Program-made: the position numbers and the translations under genes
Origin: Ichthyophis bannanicus
Taxonomy: Eukaryota > Chordata > Amphibia > Gymnophiona > Ichthyophiidae
Assembly: GCA_033557465.1 (NCBI GenBank)
Contig: CM066035.1
Location: 898,597,309-898,661,308 of the forward strand
Direction of reading: 5' to 3'
Length of the DNA: 64,000 nt
The notes under the pieces: generated by a model
The model's database searches: none
Told to the model about the DNA's origin: nothing
Seen by the model: the letters and a program-made list of their open reading frames with translations, nothing else
Shown here: in pieces, positions 20,825-30,664 of the stretch
Layout: every line of letters begins with the position of its first letter
How positions within the stretch are numbered: the stretch's first letter is position 1

Positions 20825-21861
20825 ACCTTCAAGACTTCAATCTTTCTCAGCAAGTGAAGGATATCCTCCATGCTTCCAGAAAACCTTCCACTAGGCGTTC
20901 CTATGCTTTTAAGTGGAAAAGATTTTCCATTTGGTGTGCTCAAAAGGGTCTTGACCCTCTGGCACTTCCTGTGAATTCTCTATTGGAATATCTCCTGCAT
21001 CTCTCTAATGCAGGCCTTAAAACGAATTCAGTAAGGGTCCATTTGAGTGCTATTGCAGCATCCCTTAAGCCTCTCAATGGACAACCTATTTCCTCTCATC
21101 CTCTTACTGCAAGATTCATGAGAGGCCTAACTTTAACTAAACCTCTCATTCGACCTCCTCCAGTGGCATGGGACTTAAACTTGGTTCTTGGCCAGCTTAT
21201 GAAGCCACCTTTTGAACCCTTAGCCACTACCTCCTTGAAATTTCTTTCCTGGAAGGTTATTTTCCTTATTGCAATCACTTCTGCTCGCCGGATCAGTGAA
21301 CTGCAGGCCTTAGTGGCTAATCCACCTTATACAAGGTTCCATCATGATAAGGTAGTCCTTAGGACAAATCCTCACTTTATGCCTAAAGTGGTCTCACCTT
21401 TTCATCTTAATCAAGAGGTATATTTACCTGTCTTTTTTCCAGCTCCTCATGCATCCAGTGCAGAGAGGAACCTTCATACTCTAGATTGTAAAAGAGCTCT
21501 TGCTTTTTACTTACACAGGACACAGCAACATAGAAAGTCTTCCCAGCTTTTTGTTGCTTTTGATCCTTCTCATTTAGGACTTCCAGTCTCTAAAAGAACA
21601 CTGTCCAATTGGATTGCTCAGTGTATTTCTTTTGCTTACCAGAGTAAGAACCTTTCTCTGGAGGGCCATGTCACAGCTCACAATGTGAGGGCTATGGCCA
21701 CCTCTATGGCTCATCTTCATTCTGTATCCATCGACCAGATCTGTCGAGCAGCCACCTGGGCCTCGGTTCATACCTTCACAGCCCTTTACTGTTTGGACAA
21801 GGATTCCCGCCGAGATGCCTTGTTTGGTCAGGCTGTCCTCAGACACCTGTTCCATTCTTGA
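20299..21861 (+). CDS. DIRS tyrosine recombinase, open frame
   Basis: This 520-residue frame is open throughout. The first ~170 residues overlap the RNase H frame and may not be a real N-terminus. The recombinase proper begins near LQDFNLSQQVKDILHASRKP (nt ~20826) with a core-binding domain (RRSYAFKWKRFSIWCAQKG). The catalytic domain shows the first Arg in SARRISELQAL (about residues 325-335), the H-x-x-R box in TAHNVRAMATS (about 459-469) and a C-terminal Tyr in HTFTALYCLD (about 489-498). These are the signature residues of tyrosine recombinases. By family role it inserts a circular DNA copy without target duplication. All catalytic residues appear present, so this is the best preserved transposon protein in the window. 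Confidence 0.92.
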   Translation: MGLRQRASNPSPGSIPPRNPKLLGRQTQSSSASTRMVPAHGSGTQNLPGMGNPGHRPLCKSVECQTSPVLFQNSVSGSSGQGCLPPSLGSGLPVCLSTHSFDSQDSVQTPEGSRIYDPHSSTLATPSVVPSTSASLPSPLPGLGSCTRPSVPGGRDFVASKSQVPSPQSLVTEGLDLQDFNLSQQVKDILHASRKPSTRRSYAFKWKRFSIWCAQKGLDPLALPVNSLLEYLLHLSNAGLKTNSVRVHLSAIAASLKPLNGQPISSHPLTARFMRGLTLTKPLIRPPPVAWDLNLVLGQLMKPPFEPLATTSLKFLSWKVIFLIAITSARRISELQALVANPPYTRFHHDKVVLRTNPHFMPKVVSPFHLNQEVYLPVFFPAPHASSAERNLHTLDCKRALAFYLHRTQQHRKSSQLFVAFDPSHLGLPVSKRTLSNWIAQCISFAYQSKNLSLEGHVTAHNVRAMATSMAHLHSVSIDQICRAATWASVHTFTALYCLDKDSRRDALFGQAVLRHLFHS

Positions 21862-21972
21862 ACAACTCCTGCCCTCCTTCCCTGAATGGATGCCTGAGAT
21901 CCATAGGAAGACGAGGAACCCTCAGGGTCTCATACCCTTGGGGATCTCCCAGGCATCTTAGCTAGGGAGTCC

Positions 21973-22068
21973 CCATATGTGAGGACTCATTCCTGCTTGT
22001 TCCTGGAGATAGCACAGTTACTTACCTGTAAAAGGTGATCTCTGGGAACAGCAGGAATTAGTCCTCAC
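21973..22068 (+). repeat. DIRS internal complementary region
   Basis: The first half (21973-22011) is the reverse complement of the element's left end and the second half (22012-22068) of its right end, with the junction at 22011/22012. In the accepted DIRS model this region acts as a splint to circularise the cDNA. The match at the junction defines the ends at 16673 and 22337. Confidence 0.92.
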
Positions 22069-22152
22069 AACCCTCCCACCTCCCCTAGGAGTTGTATCTC
22101 TCTGTCTTTCCTTTCCTCTCTCTCTCTATTGTCTCAGCTTTAAACTCGAACT

Positions 22153-22337
22153 GAGGAGAGTTGGTGAGGAAAGGCGGGAAGGCAGCGCACAGGTGCTGTG
22201 GGATGCTCCCAAAAGCTTTCCTTTTTGGGAAGCTGGGGAGCGTTCCCGCGCAGGCTCCGTCGGTACCGATGTACCCATATGTGAGGACTAATTCCTGCTG
22301 TTCCCAGAGATCACCTGTTACAGGTAAGTAACTGTGC
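22153..22337 (+). repeat. DIRS right inverted terminal repeat
   Basis: Reverse complement of the left repeat, containing GGAAAGGCGGGAAGGCAGCG, CTTTTTGGGAAGCTGGGG and TACCCATATGTGAGGAC. The outer tail ATCACCTGTTACAGGTAAGT is present only here and in the internal complementary region. Confidence 0.9.
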
Positions 22338-22494
22338 TTTCAGGTGAGGTGAGGAAGGCTGAACCAATCAACCCTAACTTAATAAAATCCGCTAATAAAC
22401 AGTAATGGGGTTATTCTGTGGCAGGAATAGCGGGGATGGACATCCATCCCTGCTGTTTGTTCCCCTTCCTGACCCCGTCTAACTTCCCCACTCA

Positions 22495-22965
22495 TTGTAG
22501 GCAGCATTAGGGTGGGCAGTGGGCAATCGTCATCCCCAAACGTACAGGGCCAATTCCAGTGTCGGCCCTGTACATCTGGGGCCAACGGCTTGGATGGGGA
22601 ACTTATTCCACTTCTGAGGTGGAATAACTTCCCCAATGGAGGAGGAACAGCAGGCCCGGGGCTGGGAAGGGGTGGCAGGGGCAAAGGGCATTCCTCGCAG
22701 CCCGGCCCTGGCCCTGGGAGGCCAGATCAGGGGTCGAGCTGCGGGGAAAGATTTTGGGAGCCAGTGGCCAGGAATCATGGTTTTTCAATGGAGCTGTGGT
22801 GTCATGGCAACCAAATGCCATGGCTGAGTTAGTCTGACTGAATTAATTGGGCAAGGTTTTTATCTGCAGGCCGGGCAGAATCAAGTACTGGCCTGCATGT
22901 ACAGGCCTGTTCACAATTCTGATCCCTCAGGGCTAGACAAGTGCCATGGGATGGAATTGGGCTCT
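22495..22965. mobile_element. Foldback repeat, first of a direct pair
   Basis: Shares long stretches with 23390-23815, for example GCATTAGGGTGGGCAGTGGG, GTCGGCCCTGTACATC and CAGGCCTGTTCACAATTCTG. Internal foldbacks include GGCCAATTCCAGTGTCGGCC. No coding capacity. It is probably a GC-rich non-autonomous DNA element in the last ADGRG2 intron. Confidence 0.55.
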
Positions 22966-23389
22966 AAGTAATTACGGTAATCTACCCTAGACTCTAAAAG
23001 CCTGTAGCTCTGAGCCTGTTGTTTCAGATAGGATGGTCAGCACTCATATCGGGAGATATCAAATGAACAAAGGGATAAAACAGTGGGACAGAAGAACAGA
23101 GGAGAATGTCAAAAACAGAGAACACCAAAAACCTGCCCATATTACTTGGGGACTTTATTAAATTAGGGTTAATTGGTTCACCCTTCCTCACCGCACCTGA
23201 AATTATATTATTAATTTTAATTCAGAATGTTATTCTTACCAATTGGAACACAGTACCCCTCCTAATACTTCCATGGCTGTTGTATGACACATATAATTTG
23301 CAAGCCAGGTATACAGAATCAGGGCCATTCTGAGGCACGTTGTACGGGGAAGGTAGACAGGGGTGGGAAAGGGGCGGATCGGGGGCGGC

Positions 23390-23815
23390 ATTAGGGTGGG
23401 CAGTGGGCAGTCGTTGGCCCCGGACATACAGGGCTGATACCAATGTCGGCCCTGTACATCCAGGGCCGGCGGCTTAAACCGGGACGGCGGGCCCAGGGCA
23501 CAGAAAGGGCAAGAGGGGCGGAGGACATTCCCCGCAGCCGGACCCTGGCTTTAGGAGGCCAAATCAGGGTTCGGGCTGCAGGGAAAGCACTTTTGCAACC
23601 AGTGGCCGAGGATCACAGCTTTTCAATGGAGCCATGGTGCCATGGCAACCGGAAGCCATGGCACCACGGCTCCATTGAACAGTCCCTAACTGAGCTATCA
23701 GGGCAAAGTCTGTATGTGCAGGCCGGACTGAATCAGGGTTCCAGCCTGCACGTACAGGCCTGGTCACAATTCTGATCCCGTGGGGCTAGACGTGTCCTTC
23801 GGGATCAGAATCATG
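23390..23815. mobile_element. Foldback repeat, second of a direct pair
   Basis: Second copy of the family at 22495-22965, in the same orientation about 890 bp downstream. A strong local palindrome centres near 23650 (GAGCCATGGTGCCATGGCAA against TGCCATGGCACCACGGCTCC-like sequence in reverse). No protein is encoded. Confidence 0.55.
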
Positions 23816-23824
23816 GCCTCCTCT

Positions 23825-24525
23825 GTGCAACCGGTGCTGACACATCAATATTTTATACTGATGTTTTCTGTAGTGCTATCTTTGGGTCCTCAGTATGGAC
23901 AATGTTTGCTGGATGCCCATGGATTGATGTTTCTACTGTGCTACTTCAGTAAGTCAGTTTTAGTTCTATTTATGTTGTGACAAGCCCTGCACATATACAC
24001 TGTTAACATTTTTACCTTCTAATTTTATGGTGCTATATAGTTTACAGCTTTCATTGTCTAACTATATTTGCTATTTTTATGAGTTTATGTTATGTTTATT
24101 TTATACATGTGATATTGTTGTTAGTTTTAATTATGGTGCTATGCTTTACATTTTATTTAATTATCTGTTGTAGCATGTATTAAGCATTTTAAAAGGTATC
24201 TGAGATAAGATTTTTATCCTTTTAGGATAATTCAATGTGTATTATTTATATTGTCCTTTTATATGTTTCTTTGTCTCATAGTTTGTAGATTTTGTAATTG
24301 TTCTTAAGTATTTGTTTATTGATTAATTTTGTGCTTTTATGTGACTAATATTTATGTATGGTTTTCCCCTTTTATATTGTATTTCATTTGAGGTTCCTAC
24401 ACTCCAGGTGAAGACTGTAGCCAAAACACAGCTGTATAGGATAGGAATACCAATACTTCAATAAAAACTCATTTACCCTCCATTGTTTGTTTTTGTCACC
24501 TTGCTCCTATACATTCTGCATATGA
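23825..24525 (+). repeat. Right arm of AT-rich inverted repeat (possible Penelope-like tail)
   Basis: Inverted counterpart of 15880-16612. Near its 3' end lies CCAGGTGAAGACTGTAGCCA (24404-24423) followed by AAAACACAG, a degenerate version of the hammerhead-like motif of the left arm. ACTTCAATAAAAACTCATTT comes about 30 nt later. That order (hammerhead-like core, then a TTGAATAAAA-type tail) also occurs in the Penelope-like element at 39645-41210. Confidence 0.5.
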
Positions 24526-24529
24526 CTGT

Positions 24530-25062
24530 CTTTTTTATATGAGTAGGATCTGGAAAGTTGGCACATTCTTGGCATCTTTTTCTTATATCAAGATATCATA
24601 GTGAAATTCTGAAGTCATTAATGGTATAGATATCTCATTGCTTAAAAAATTCATCTCTCTTTGCTTAGTGGTTTTGGAGTGAGTGTGGAAATATTTTATT
24701 ATGCTATTCTATTGCTACTATATGCTCCTGTATTTGCTTTTGTTGACAATGAAATAGACAAATCTTAAAATTACAAAAAAAGCCCATTAAATCTCATTTT
24801 ACTAGTATCTGCAATCTCCTGTTCAAAACGTTTCAGGCTTATTCTAATATGTTAAGGAATATGCATATTTTACCAAATACTTGCAAACATGTTCGCAAAT
24901 GTAACCAAAATTCACCTTTTTCTGCATAATATAAGGTAGAGAACCCTGTTTTATCTGACTCTCTGGTATTATTGTGGATGAAATCAGAGAGCAGAGGTGG
25001 TCAACAAACAACCCCAATCTAGTATGATTACATTCGCTTATCCTTTATGCTTCATTTCGAAG
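24530..25062. other. Intronic stretch without recognised features
   Basis: AT-rich intron sequence leading to the last ADGRG2 acceptor. No repeat boundary, ORF or regulatory motif was recognised. Confidence 0.4.
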
Positions 25063-25247
25063 GTCCTTTCTACGCCGAGAGGAACAACATTGCACTAAGC
25101 CTGCAGAATAATGACGCACACGTTCAGAATTTCGCAAGCAAGCAACTTCACCCTGGTGAGGGCGAGGGAGGGGGCCACAAGAGAAAGCTTGCCTCTGCCC
25201 ATAGGACTTCCAACAAGGGGAACATTCGCTTCAGTGACCAAATTTGA
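25063..25247 (+). CDS. ADGRG2: ADGRG2 terminal coding exon
   Basis: The acceptor is AAG ending at 25062, with a weak pyrimidine tract. Phase 1 matches the preceding donor. The exon reads GPFYAERNNIALSLQNND, then FASKQLHPGEGEGG, HKRKLASAHRTSNKGN and IRFSDQI before TGA at 25245-25247. The pattern ERN-x(4)-S-x-QN-x-D, then F-x-x-KQ, then a basic SNKG-x-x-RF-x-x-Q end, parallels the mammalian C-terminus (ERNGVSFSVQNGD and a closing FIEQM). The acceptor lacks the usual C or T at -3, so a start a few bases away is possible, but only this one keeps the frame and the conserved ERN. This exon is separated from the previous one by 10.8 kb of transposon-filled intron. Confidence 0.9.
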
Positions 25248-25929
25248 CTTTCGATCCGCAGCTGCCTTCTTCTCCAAGAGCACAAAGTAAAACGAATGCT
25301 GCAAAGTGTTTACATAATGGGGGAAGACTGGACGTGGGCCTCTGACTACTGCAGCCTCCCAATCGAAACTCTCACCAGATTCTCAAGCAGAGTTCAAAGG
25401 GAAATGAGGCCTTTGGAGGCTGTTAGAGTTGAGGGGAAAGATGGTCTATAAACATGAAATGAAAAATACTTCCAAAGCTTTTTATATAAGGAACAAACTT
25501 ATTCCTTCTTGTAAAGAAAAGATTTGATTCTCTTAACACTTATTTTTTTTATTTTGTCAGGTCAGTTATAATTTACTGTGTATTCCGGCGATGGTAGCAT
25601 AAGGTACCTTTAGAAAATTACAAAATACTAAAAAATAAATGGATTGCGTTATCTTTTAAAATATAGTTTTTTTTAAAATAATCCCTCCTGCTTGCAGTTT
25701 TCACTTAAATGAAGGAGCTGTTCAATTTGTACATAATGTTGTATCTTTCCTGAATTTTTTGTATTTATTTATAATATAAAGTTCAGTGAGCTTTTTATAG
25801 TACAATAATTGAGACATGTTGTTTTAAGATGTCATTTGTTCAGAACTTTATGGAACGTTTGTGGGTTGAATCACAGAAATATTGCCAATATGCTATACAA
25901 GATAGAGAATAATCCAACACAATAAGAGG

Positions 25930-26240
25930 GTCTTACTGATGGGTGCTAACCGACAGTGCGTATTCTGATGTGCACTGTAAAATTAGTGTGGGACAATTCC
26001 CATGCTTTCTGCAATCCACATTAGGGTCACAAGTGGGTGTGGTGTGCTCAACACAGTTAACTCCCAGTTCATACTGAGCGCTAATGTGACCTGCATTAGG
26101 GGAAAGTGCTCCATATTAACTACCAAGGAAATGCTTTCCACACCCCTGACAGTTAACACCATGGTGTTCCACCTAACGTGCCATAGTTTAAGCGCTTTTG
26201 TTGTGTTAGGTGCAACACCCTAGTGCACATAAGTAAAAGG
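25930..26240. mobile_element. Small DNA repeat inside the ADGRG2 3'UTR
   Basis: The right part (CACCTAACGTGCCATAG, GTTAGGTGCAACACCC) resembles the intronic repeat at 8500-8620. The sequence is full of GTTAAC/TTAACT words and has no coding capacity. If the UTR annotation is right, this repeat is transcribed in the mature message. Confidence 0.45.
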
Positions 26241-26600
26241 GTGCCTAAGTCTGTGCTAGGCTAAAGCTGCGATTGTGAATACCAGCTCTGTCCAATGAAA
26301 AGGAACATAGCACCGGGGTTCTGACCTGGTATTTTACAGCAGCAAAAAGCATCAGTATTTGTTTTTTTTTAAGGTCAAGCTGTGTCCCACCCTGAGCTAT
26401 AATAAGTGCTTTTGTTCCCAACTATGCTGCCTTGAAGTTTTCTCAAAAGTACAATGGTGTTATAATGAGGACTTCTTGTTATGACAGAGGGATGCAGGAC
26501 TGCGTGAGCCTTGTGGCTAGATTTGGTTGTCTCGTCCATTCCTGAAATTGCCTTTACTGCTTCTAAATTAAAGAATTTACTTATTTTTCAGTTATTTTTC

Positions 26601-26606
26601 AATAAA
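26601..26606 (+). terminator. ADGRG2: Polyadenylation signal AATAAA for ADGRG2
   Basis: Canonical AATAAA about 1.35 kb after the stop codon, with TG- and T-rich sequence further downstream. It is the first canonical signal after the stop that I noticed. Confidence 0.6.
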
Positions 26607-26629
26607 ATCTACAAATGTGCATGATTTAA

Positions 26630-27640
26630 AGTCTGCATGGGACTAATTTACAGACTATATGATCATGTTTCTTTGTGAATGCTGTAACCTTTGCACTGTT
26701 TCTTACAAAAGTAATGTAATTGCCATGTATTTATAAACCGCAAAGTACTGAAAAATACATTTGTCGTAAATGACATTCTTGAAATGTGTCACTTTGTTTC
26801 ACAAGAAGCATCTGATGCGAGATGCAGAGTGAATGAGTAATAGCACATAAAACAGAGACTATGTGGCTGCAGGATAGTCAACTCTAGAGGAGGAATCAGA
26901 AGCCCATTTTGGGAAAGACAAAGTTATCAAGCACGGCTGCCTTCAGAGAATCTTGCCAACATAAGAGTTCTTCATAGCGTCAAGATGGTTGACTTTCCGT
27001 GCAAGTAGTGAGGGGGTGGAGATGTATGTTTTCAGGGGTAAAACCCTTACACAACATTCCTTATTGTTGGAAGGGGAAGAGGAGGTTCACACTATTCTAC
27101 AGTCGTCCCAGCCAGAGCAAAAGCTCACAATTCTGTAAGCATCAATGAACAAGAAATTAGACTCTCTGGACACAGCCTGCAAAGAAGGTAACAAAAATGA
27201 AGAGTTTCTACACCAAGAAACCAAAGAAAAATAAAACATGCACTGGAGATCATCAAACTTCTCCCTGTCTCCACCTCACAGCGCATAGAGCTCTAACGTT
27301 GATTTCCACCAAGAAGAAAACATGGCTGTATCTGCAAATGGAAACAGGAGCTGTCAGTGGGTCAAAACTTGCCCTTGGCATGATATCAACAAGCAGTTTT
27401 GGTACATGAACTTTAGAGAATCTGAAAGCCTTGCTCTTCATAGCTCTTAGCAGCGTCATAAACGAGATCCATGATCTGTCGATGACATTTTATAGTTCAT
27501 TACTGACTTTGTATATCACCATCCACTTACACATCAGGGCAGTTTACAAATCATAAAATGTAAAGTTCAGGTGAGAGCGAGAAGGAAGTGATCTGATCGT
27601 GAAAGAAGGGTAACAGCAGGTCTATTCTCAACTCATCCTC
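26630..27640. other. Intergenic stretch without recognised genes
   Basis: Mixed composition. Short frames such as 27197-27409 have no motif. A weak L2-like tail pattern (TATATCACCATCC with CAGTTTACAAATCATAAAA) is visible near 27510-27560. No promoter or exon was recognised. Confidence 0.4.
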
Positions 27641-27679
27641 TCTCTGCCAAGGATCAGTTAGATATCATCGAACAGCTAG

Positions 27680-28140
27680 CTCAAAGATGAGATGTAGCAC
27701 CCCCTTGGGTGTGCTTCTGGGTCTGGGACCAGCCTGGCTGCAGTCCCCTCAAGGATGGGCTCCGTTGGCACCTGATGCCTCCACCTGGGGAAGAAAGGTA
27801 TTAGCAGGTAGATTTCCCTCCTTTCACCCCAGGAAACCTCTCCAAAAATCACTGCTGTGAACAAGGCTGGCTTAAATAGTATTTACAATTTATTTACAAA
27901 ATATATACATCATGTACTGTGACAAAATAATGCAATAGATACAACCCATATTATGATAAGTGGTTCAAGCAGATCAGGTAAAATAGCAATACAGGATAAG
28001 AGATAAGGCAGTTCAAACAACCAACTTTAACCTTACGCGTAATGACTTACGTAAACCTTTAAATATTATGGATGTAACCTTAATAACCTGTCTACTAACC
28101 CCTTCCCCACCTTTCCCTTTGCCCACCAGCCCCAAGTCTC
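27680..28140. mobile_element. Possible LTR-like sequence left of a CR1 insertion
   Basis: A GC-rich block (GTGTGCTTCTGGGTCTGGG onward) is followed by an AT-rich block (AATTTATTTACAAAATATAT) and a C-rich stretch. Non-homologous GC-rich, CT-rich sequence resumes at 29190-29900 beyond the CR1 copy. Both sides might belong to one older LTR element split by CR1. No terminal repeats were found, so this is tentative. Confidence 0.2.
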
Positions 28141-28178
28141 ACCCACTGCTGGAGTTTTGGACTGGTGGCTGCTTGTGA

Positions 28179-29187
28179 AAGGAGGTTATCAAATTTGCAG
28201 ATGACACAAAACTATTTAAAGTTGTTAAAACCCAAGAGGATTGTGGAAAATTGCAAGAGGATCTTGATAAATTGGAAGACTGGGCATCAAAATGGCAGAT
28301 GAAATTTAATGTGGACAAGTGCAAAGTTATGCACCTAGGGAAGAACAACCCAAACTATGGTTACACGATGCAAGGTTCCACATTAGGAACCACCACCCAG
28401 GAAAAAGATTAAGGCGTCATTGTGGATAACATGTTAAAACCCTCGGCCCAGTGTGCAGCGGCAGCCAAGAGAGCAAATAGAATGCTAGGTATCATAAGGA
28501 AAGGAATGGAAAATAAAACAAAAGATATTATAATGCCTCTATACCGTTCCATGGTGAGACCGCACCTTGAATATTGTGTGCAATTCTGGTTGCTGTATCT
28601 TAAAAAGGATATAGCGTTATTAGAAAAGGTTCAGAGAAGAGCCACCAAAATGGTAAAGGGGATGGAAGGATACTCCTATGAAGAAAGGCTAAAAAGGTTA
28701 GGGCTCTTTAACCTGGAAAAGAGACGGCTGAGGGGAGATATGATAGAGGTCTATAAATTAATGAATGGAGTGGAACGGGTAAATGTAGATCGATTGTTTA
28801 CCTTATCAGAATATAGAAAGACTAGGGGACATGCAATGAAGCTACAGGGTAAACTATTTAAGACTAATAAAAGAAAATATTTTTTCACTCAACTTGTAAT
28901 CAAACTCTGGAATTTGTTACCGGAGGATGTAGTAAAGGCTGTTAGTGTAGCTGGGTTTAAAAAAGGTTTGCACAAGTTCCTGGAGGAAAGGTCCATAAAC
29001 CATTATTAAGAAGGGACCCAGGATATCAATGCTTGACCCAGTACAAGCATTGTGGAAGCTGTGTCTCTTGGGGAAACTGCTAGGTATATATGACCTAGAT
29101 TGTCCACTGTTGGAAACAGGATACTGGGCTTGATGGACCTTGGTCTGACCCAGTATGGCATATCTTATGTTCTTATGTTCTTATGAG
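28179..29187 (+). mobile_element. CR1-type LINE, 5'-truncated
   Basis: Carries the last third of a CR1 ORF2, then a 3'UTR with AGGATACTGGGCTTGATGGA and CTGACCCAGTATGGCATATC, and an 8-bp tail repeat TTATGTTC at 29163-29185. Short 3' octamer repeats instead of poly(A) are typical of CR1. Truncation is inside the reverse-transcriptase domain. No clear target duplication, as usual for CR1. Confidence 0.9.
28182..29009 (+). pseudogene. CR1 reverse transcriptase C-terminal part
   Basis: Begins EVIKFADDTKLFKVV, where FADD is the catalytic box. It continues through DWASKWQMKFNVDKCKVMHL and GSTLGTTTQEKD, then TAA at 28410-28412. The rest is open for 195 residues, with RANRMLGIIRKG, LYRSMVRPHLEYCVQFW, LEKVQRRATKMVKGM, RGDMIEVYKLMNG and a closing FLEERSINHY. 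These are standard CR1 C-terminal motifs. The single stop and 5' truncation make it non-functional. Confidence 0.88.
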
Positions 29188-29189
29188 AG

Positions 29190-29990
29190 GTTTTGTAGAG
29201 CTGTCCAATCGCTGAGGGTGTAGCCTTGGCTTTGCCTCCTCCAAGCCGGAGAGGTTTTTGCACTCCTGCCCAATCAGGAACAGCTGTTGCAGCTCTCTCT
29301 TGAGCTTATTTGCTGCTGGACCCACCTTGGGTCTTGTGGCTCCTAGTCTGGAATGGACTCTCTACCACTGCATCTCTCTCTGGAGCCGATTCTCCACTAC
29401 AACTCCCCCTGGACCCGATGCGCCGCTGCAGCTCCCCAATGAGCTGATCTACCACTGGGCCCTTCCTGGGCCTTGTGGCTTCAGTACTGTCTGCCACTGC
29501 AGCTCTTCCTAGAGTTGGTCTGCTACTGCAGCTCCCGAATAATCTGATCCTCCACTGGTCTCCCAAGCTTGGATTAGGTTCTCCAGAGTCTCTCTGCTGT
29601 CATCTCCACTCCCTGGGTTGGGAGCAGACCATCTGCCCCCATCTTCACTCCTACCCATGACTCGGTCTATAGGAGGCTCTCTGCTGGCATCTTCACTCCA
29701 AGCCTGCCTAGCACTATCTTCAGGAGGAGGGTCTGCAGAGCACGGGGAGTTCCCTCCTCCCTCTCAGATGAGGGTTAAGCTCTTTTTAGATAAAGAGGCC
29801 TGATGCCTCTAAATCCCAGGTAACTCTTCTCCAAGCTCTTTTCTACACAGGGCTGCTGGTGAGCAATTTCCACTGACCCCAGTATTTACTTCTCCACCCT
29901 CTGTCTAGTGTGTGCACTTTATTTCCTTACATTATTCCTTATAGATTTAAAGTTAAATCTTAATACTACTACTACTACTGAGCATTTGTA
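29190..29990. other. CT-rich intergenic stretch
   Basis: Repeated words such as GCAGCTC, CCTGGGCC and TCTCTGGAG give a loose degenerate repetition across 29250-29760. Frames on both strands are short and have no motif. It may be LTR-like or simple decayed repeat; no gene is supported. Confidence 0.35.
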
Positions 29991-30420
29991 TAGCATTACA
30001 AGACGTACACAGCGCTGCACAGATATGTAAGAGACGGTCCCTGCTCATCAAAGCTTACAATCTAGTCAAGACAGACAATACAGTAGGTATAGACAGGGAT
30101 ACATCTAGGGGGAATGGTAAGGAAACACAAAGGAGATCAGTTGACTCAAGATCAGAAAGTGGCAGCAAAGAGGTGAATTTTTAGCCTGAATTTGAAAAGG
30201 GCCAGAGAAGGCACCTGACGTACAGTCTTAGGTAGTTTGTTCCATTTATGGGGAGGCCTGTATAGAAAATTGATTCTGTAAGAAACTGGGAGCCAATGGT
30301 GATCTTTCAGGAGAGGGTAACATGATCATACGTACAGGAGGAAGTGACAAGTGTTTGTGTAGAACGAGGCAGGAAGGAGTAAACTGGGTAACCTTCTTCA
30401 GCAGCTGCATCTTGCTCCAT
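29990..30420 (-). mobile_element. L2-like LINE 3' fragment
   Basis: A + strand (TAC)n-type tail (ATACTACTACTACTACTGAG, about 29961-29981) precedes GCATTTGTATAGCATTACAA, AGTCAAGACAGACAATACAG and AGGGGGAATGGTAAGGAAAC. The same series occurs at 39150-39310 and 61690-61860. Only the 3'UTR and the extreme C-terminus remain. Confidence 0.65.
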
Positions 30421-30422
30421 CT

Positions 30423-30660
30423 CCCATCAGGTTCAAGTCCTGCATAAAGACAAACCTCGTTGAGACCCCCTTTAAATCCAAAAACTCCTGCCTCTTCTTG
30501 GTATATACATTCTTTTAAATAATCATTTAAATATTTGTGTGTCTTGTCAGCCTCAATTGGATTGTAAACTCCATGGAGCAGAGATTGTCTCTAGTCTAGG
30601 TGTCTCTAAGCCACTGCACCGCTCTGGAATCACTGAAGAAACATTTAATAGTAGTAGTAG
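30423..30660 (+). mobile_element. L2-like LINE 3' end
   Basis: Shows the end of an L2-like ORF (TTCAAGTCCTGCATAAAGAC, with a TAAATCCAAAAACTCCTGCC patch). TTGGATTGTAAACTCCATGG and a (TAG)n tail AATAGTAGTAGTAGGG ending near 30660 follow. It lies head to head with the preceding L2-like fragment. Confidence 0.6.
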
Positions 30661-30664
30661 GGAT

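Larger units (their letters stand above)
16673..22337 (+). mobile_element. Nearly complete DIRS1-like retrotransposon
   Basis: The element has the full DIRS plan: inverted terminal repeats, a Gag-like ORF, overlapping reverse transcriptase/RNase H and tyrosine recombinase ORFs, and an internal complementary region. The left terminal repeat starts at TATCTCCAGG (16673) and the right one ends at GTAACTGTGC (22337). The internal complementary region at 21973-22068 contains the complement of both ends fused head to tail, which fixes the boundaries. No target duplication is expected, because DIRS elements insert by recombination rather than by an integrase. It lies in the last ADGRG2 intron in the sense orientation. 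Damage is limited to a few stops and one homopolymer frameshift, so the insertion looks fairly young. Confidence 0.95.
25248..26625 (+). other. ADGRG2: ADGRG2 3' untranslated region
   Basis: Extends from the stop codon to a presumed cleavage site about 15-20 nt after AATAAA at 26601-26606. It is AU-rich, with several ATTTA and TTTTTTA runs around 25540-25800. It contains repeat-like sequence at about 25930-26240. The 3' limit is inferred from the poly(A) signal only; similar AT-rich sequence continues to about 26800, so a longer form is possible. Confidence 0.6.

Noticed and set aside
23106..23333. Hydrophobic 75-residue frame that could be a small membrane protein
   Set aside because: It lies in AT-rich intron sequence between two foldback copies and has no conserved motif or splice signals.
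27197..27409. Possible downstream host exon
   Set aside because: No plausible acceptor/donor pair, no recognisable protein family and no continuation on either side.
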